DNA from: Carettochelys insculpta
Taxonomy: Eukaryota > Chordata > Testudines > Carettochelyidae
Direction of reading: 5' to 3'
DNA: 64,000 nt
Assembly: GCF_033958435.1 (NCBI RefSeq)
Contig: NC_134142.1
Coordinates: 98,899,001-98,963,000, forward strand
The position numbers were made by a program, and so were the translations under genes. Numbering within the stretch: position 1 is the first letter of the stretch; every line of letters starts with the position of its first letter. The notes below the pieces were generated by a model, which did not search any database, was not told where the DNA came from, and saw nothing but the letters and a program-made list of their open reading frames with translations. Of this stretch, positions 61,533 to 64,000 are shown piece by piece.

Positions 61533-62942
61533 TATGCTAATATATTTATGGCTGACCTGGAAGAACGATTCCTCAGCTCTCGTCCCCTATTACCACTCCT
61601 CTACTTAAGATACATTGATGACATCTTTATGATTTGGACCCATGGTACAGAGGCTCTAGAAGAATTCCACAGAGACTTTAACAATCTACACCCCACCATC
61701 AACTTATGCCTCGATTACAACACGCAAGAGATACATTTCCTGGACACTACAGTACTAATCAAGGATGGCCTGATCAGTACCACACTGTACCGAAAACCTA
61801 CTGATCGCTATACTTATCTGCACCCTTCTAGTTTCCATCCTGCACATGTGACTAGATCCATTGTTTACAGTCAAGCTCTTAGGTATAATCGCATTTGCTC
61901 TGATCCAACTGACAGAAACCAAAAACTACAAGAACTTTACCAAATATTCATAAACCTGAATTACCCACCAGGAGAAGTAAAAAAACAAATCGACAGGGCC
62001 AGACACATACCCAGAAACCAGCTACTCCAAGATCGGCCCAAAAAAGCCAAGAACAGAACACCACTGGTCATCACTTACAGCCCCCAACTCAGACCACTGC
62101 AACAAATTATTAAAGACCTACAACCTATTCTTAATCAGGATGCTACACTCCAGAAGGCCCTGGGTGACATGCCTGTTCTCTCCTACAGACAACCTCCCAA
62201 CCTCATGAGGATCCTTACTAACAGCCACAGTCTATACCCCAGGAACACCAGTCTTGGAACCTTTCCCTGCAACAAAGCCCGCTGCCAGCTTTGTCCACAT
62301 ATCTTCTCTGGAAATACCATCACTGGACCTAACCAGGTTACTCACAGAATCACGGGCACTTTCTCATGCTCCTCTACTAACATCATATATGCCATCATGT
62401 GCCAACAATGCCCAGATGCTTTGTATATTGGACAGACTTCTAACTCCCTTAGACAAAGGGTCAACGGGCACAAAACAGACATCAAAACATGCCAGATCCA
62501 CAAACCAGTTAGTCAACATTTTAATGGAATGGGGCATTCTGTCAATGACCTCAAGGTATGTGTTTTACTGAAAAGAAATTATCGCTCCTTTGTAGAAAGG
62601 GAAGCCGACAAACTTACATTTATATTCAAATTCGGAACATTTACACATGGTTTAAATCATGATGTGAACTTTCTGAGTCACTATAGGGGCTCGTCTGCAT
62701 ACTTAACTCAATCTAATTCTTGATCTTCCCCGCCACCCCTCCACTCTCTGATTTGCTCACCTTGATTATCTTTTTCCGATTTGTCCTCCTTGCTCACTGT
62801 TTTTGGTTCTCTGTGTCTTAAATATTGAGTCTGTTCTGGTCTGGATATGGTCTGAAGAAGTGGGTCTGTCCCACGAAAGCTCACCTAATAAACTATTTTG
62901 CTAGTCTTTAAAGTGCTACTTGACTGCTTTTTGTTTTGTTTG
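61533..62942 (+). mobile_element. 5'-truncated Penelope-like element with 3' tail
   Basis: Homology to the older copy begins at 'tatgctaatatatttat' (compare 31209) and runs through the open frame, a 215-nt 3' UTR and the tail 'gaagtgggtctgtcccacgaaagctcacc', ending at 'gactgctttttgttttg' (62938). The element lacks RT motif A and everything before it. The five bases 'tctac' flank both sides (61528-61532, 62943-62947), a possible short target duplication, but five bases could be chance. Confidence 0.85.
61548..62723 (+). CDS. Penelope-like reverse transcriptase C-terminal half plus GIY-YIG nuclease (391 codons, open)
   Basis: The frame is open through the 5' truncation point, so the ATG used here is merely the first Met, equivalent to an internal one. 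Motif C 'YIDD' is at residues 22-25 (61611), with 'IHFLDTTV' at 62-69 and the PLE hallmark 'YRKPTDRYTYLHPSSFHP' at 81-98. A basic linker follows (about 145-170), then Cys pairs C246/C249. The GIY-YIG domain spans 279-360, with 'IIYAIMC' and 'ALYIGQT' flanking C285 and C288, the Cys pair between GIY and YIG known for PLEs. R302, several His residues (308, 318, 324, 330) and a Glu near 350-352 sit where the nuclease catalytic and zinc-ligand residues are expected. Without motif A it cannot be an active polymerase, but an intact nuclease could in principle be encoded. No promoter was seen. Confidence 0.85.
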   Translation: MADLEERFLSSRPLLPLLYLRYIDDIFMIWTHGTEALEEFHRDFNNLHPTINLCLDYNTQEIHFLDTTVLIKDGLISTTLYRKPTDRYTYLHPSSFHPAHVTRSIVYSQALRYNRICSDPTDRNQKLQELYQIFINLNYPPGEVKKQIDRARHIPRNQLLQDRPKKAKNRTPLVITYSPQLRPLQQIIKDLQPILNQDATLQKALGDMPVLSYRQPPNLMRILTNSHSLYPRNTSLGTFPCNKARCQLCPHIFSGNTITGPNQVTHRITGTFSCSSTNIIYAIMCQQCPDALYIGQTSNSLRQRVNGHKTDIKTCQIHKPVSQHFNGMGHSVNDLKVCVLLKRNYRSFVEREADKLTFIFKFGTFTHGLNHDVNFLSHYRGSSAYLTQSNS

Positions 62943-62949
62943 TCTACCT

Positions 62950-63675
62950 TCTGTGAATCATGGTTTAAGATGCCTCTCCTTTCACTGTATACAAGCCTAA
63001 GTGCTTCCCATTTTTAGGGGCCCAAAAGATAGGCAGCAGGATGTTAAGGCTCAACACCTAAAGCCCTTCCTGGATCTGAGCCTTTTTACCTAAAACAATT
63101 ATTTTTTCAATCAAGGTTTAATTTCCACTGGGTTTATTTGCCATGTCACCAAATGACTAGATATCTGGAATATTTTGGCACGAGGGCAGAATGAAATGGG
63201 TGAAAGAGAAGTGAACTGAAACTGAAATAGCCTCATACTCTTTTGAAGTGGTTACTAGAGCTATATATACCATACTTAAACCTGTCAGTGTTGATTGGTT
63301 ATTATTTATATAAAGACATTCTCTCAGTAACAGTTTGCTTAAGGTCTCAAACTGTATTAACATGAGTTCTCTGTCCACTTTGTTTCAGACATTCCGCTTG
63401 ACTAGGGACTGCATGACTACAACATGAGCAAGTTCAGGCCCTGTATATCTCCATGATGGATGGAGAAAAGGATGTTTTGGGAAGATGCCATCTATGCTAT
63501 AGATTCTTTGAGATAAATCTTTAACTGGGGAAACAGGCAAAGTGTTATGGATTTATGCTGATTTCCACTATGAGATCTTTTATTCCCATAATTGGAATGG
63601 ATACCAGTAGTCTATGATAAATGTCTTCTATCCTTATGATAGACAGATAATTTTAGACAACTTTATGTATTGTTG
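62950..63675. other. Non-coding stretch, nothing recognised
   Basis: AT-rich sequence downstream of the PLE, with only short frames. Confidence 0.4.
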
Positions 63676-63679
63676 ATTA

Positions 63680-63728
63680 GTAACAGAGAGAAAGCCGTGC
63701 TAGTCTATCTACTACCAAAACAAAATTT
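63680..63728 (-). mobile_element. PLE tail end fragment
   Basis: 'agtaacagagagaaagccgt' followed by 'gctagtctat' and 'ctaccaaaacaaa' is the complement of the extra end seen at 56206-56248 ('tttgttttgatagtgtatag...catggcttcctctct'). The expected next part of the tail is missing, and the fold-back MITE starts 14 bp later, so the fragment was probably cut by deletion or insertion. Confidence 0.65.
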
Positions 63729-63741
63729 TCTGGGACACTAT

Positions 63742-64000
63742 GGCCGTGCCTACACTGGCCCAAAACTTCGAAATGGCCATGCAAATGGCCATTTTGAACT
63801 TTACTAATGAAGTGCTGAAATATATATTCAGCGCCTCATTAGAATAACGACAGCCGCAGCACTTCAAAATTAATACGACTCACCGCCGTGCAGCTCGTCC
63901 AGACGGGGCTCGTTTTTGAAAGGACCCCGGCAACTTCAAAATCCCCTAATTCCTAACAGCAGATAGGAATAAGGGGATTTCGAAGTTGCCAGGGTCCTTT
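63742..64000. mobile_element. Fold-back MITE, same family as 8364-8774 (cut by window end)
   Basis: Starts 'ggccgtgcctacactggccc' and carries the same interior as the earlier copy: 'acttcgaaatggccatgcaaatggccat', 'gcgcctcatt', 'cagctcgtccagac', and 'aggaataaggggatttcgaagt'. The palindrome centre lies near 63958, and the right arm runs past the window edge. Confidence 0.8.

Noticed and set aside
1..64000. CRISPR arrays, bacterial operons, prophage or defence islands
   Set aside because: There are no regularly spaced direct repeats, no tightly packed frames with ribosome sites, and all recognised elements are animal transposons.

Overview
This is a vertebrate nuclear window with no recognisable host gene. 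It is AT-rich and CpG-poor, with long stop-rich stretches, microsatellites, and decayed transposable elements of the kinds found in non-avian sauropsids. The combination of CR1 LINEs, Penelope-like elements (PLEs) with a 'cccacgaaagctca' 3' tail, PIF/Harbinger DNA transposons carrying a Myb/SANT-like second gene, SCAND3/ZBED-type hAT remnants and a tRNA-Lys-like 5' half points to a turtle. That is an inference from repeat families I recognise, not a database match. The DNA is best read as intergenic or intronic.

Layout. 0-10 kb: a head-to-head palindrome made of two PLE 3' tails (39-300), a tRNA-Lys-like half (2298-2333, minus), a Myb/SANT-like remnant (6360-6810, minus), and two neighbouring fold-back MITEs (7583-7998 and 8364-8774). 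10-13 kb: a decayed two-gene PIF/Harbinger element, with a Myb-like gene on plus converging on a DDE transposase on minus and a CR1 tail between them, followed by another transposon end. 13-25 kb: mostly unique sequence with one diverged fold-back at 15.9 kb. 25-27 kb: transposon-like blocks and a CR1 tail. 30.1-32.1 kb: a heavily mutated PLE that ends at the start of its GIY-YIG domain. 33-40 kb: mostly unique. 40.6-41.5 kb: a CR1 that begins at its FADD motif. 42-43.6 kb: a dead hAT transposase. 43.9-54.4 kb: several GC-rich or TIR-bearing repeats and CR1 tails. 56 kb: a second PLE palindrome flanked by a perfect 13-bp duplication. 61.5-62.9 kb: a 5'-truncated PLE whose remaining 391 codons (C-terminal reverse transcriptase half plus GIY-YIG nuclease) are fully open. 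63.7 kb to the end: a PLE tail fragment, then a third fold-back MITE cut by the window edge.

The coding content therefore belongs to selfish elements: PLE (RT plus GIY-YIG), CR1 (RT C-terminus), Harbinger (DDE transposase plus Myb partner) and hAT. The non-autonomous palindromes and MITEs appear to depend on the PLE and Harbinger machinery respectively. The most interesting structures are the palindromic PLE-tail units, one of which carries a target-site duplication and so looks like a discrete retrotransposed unit.
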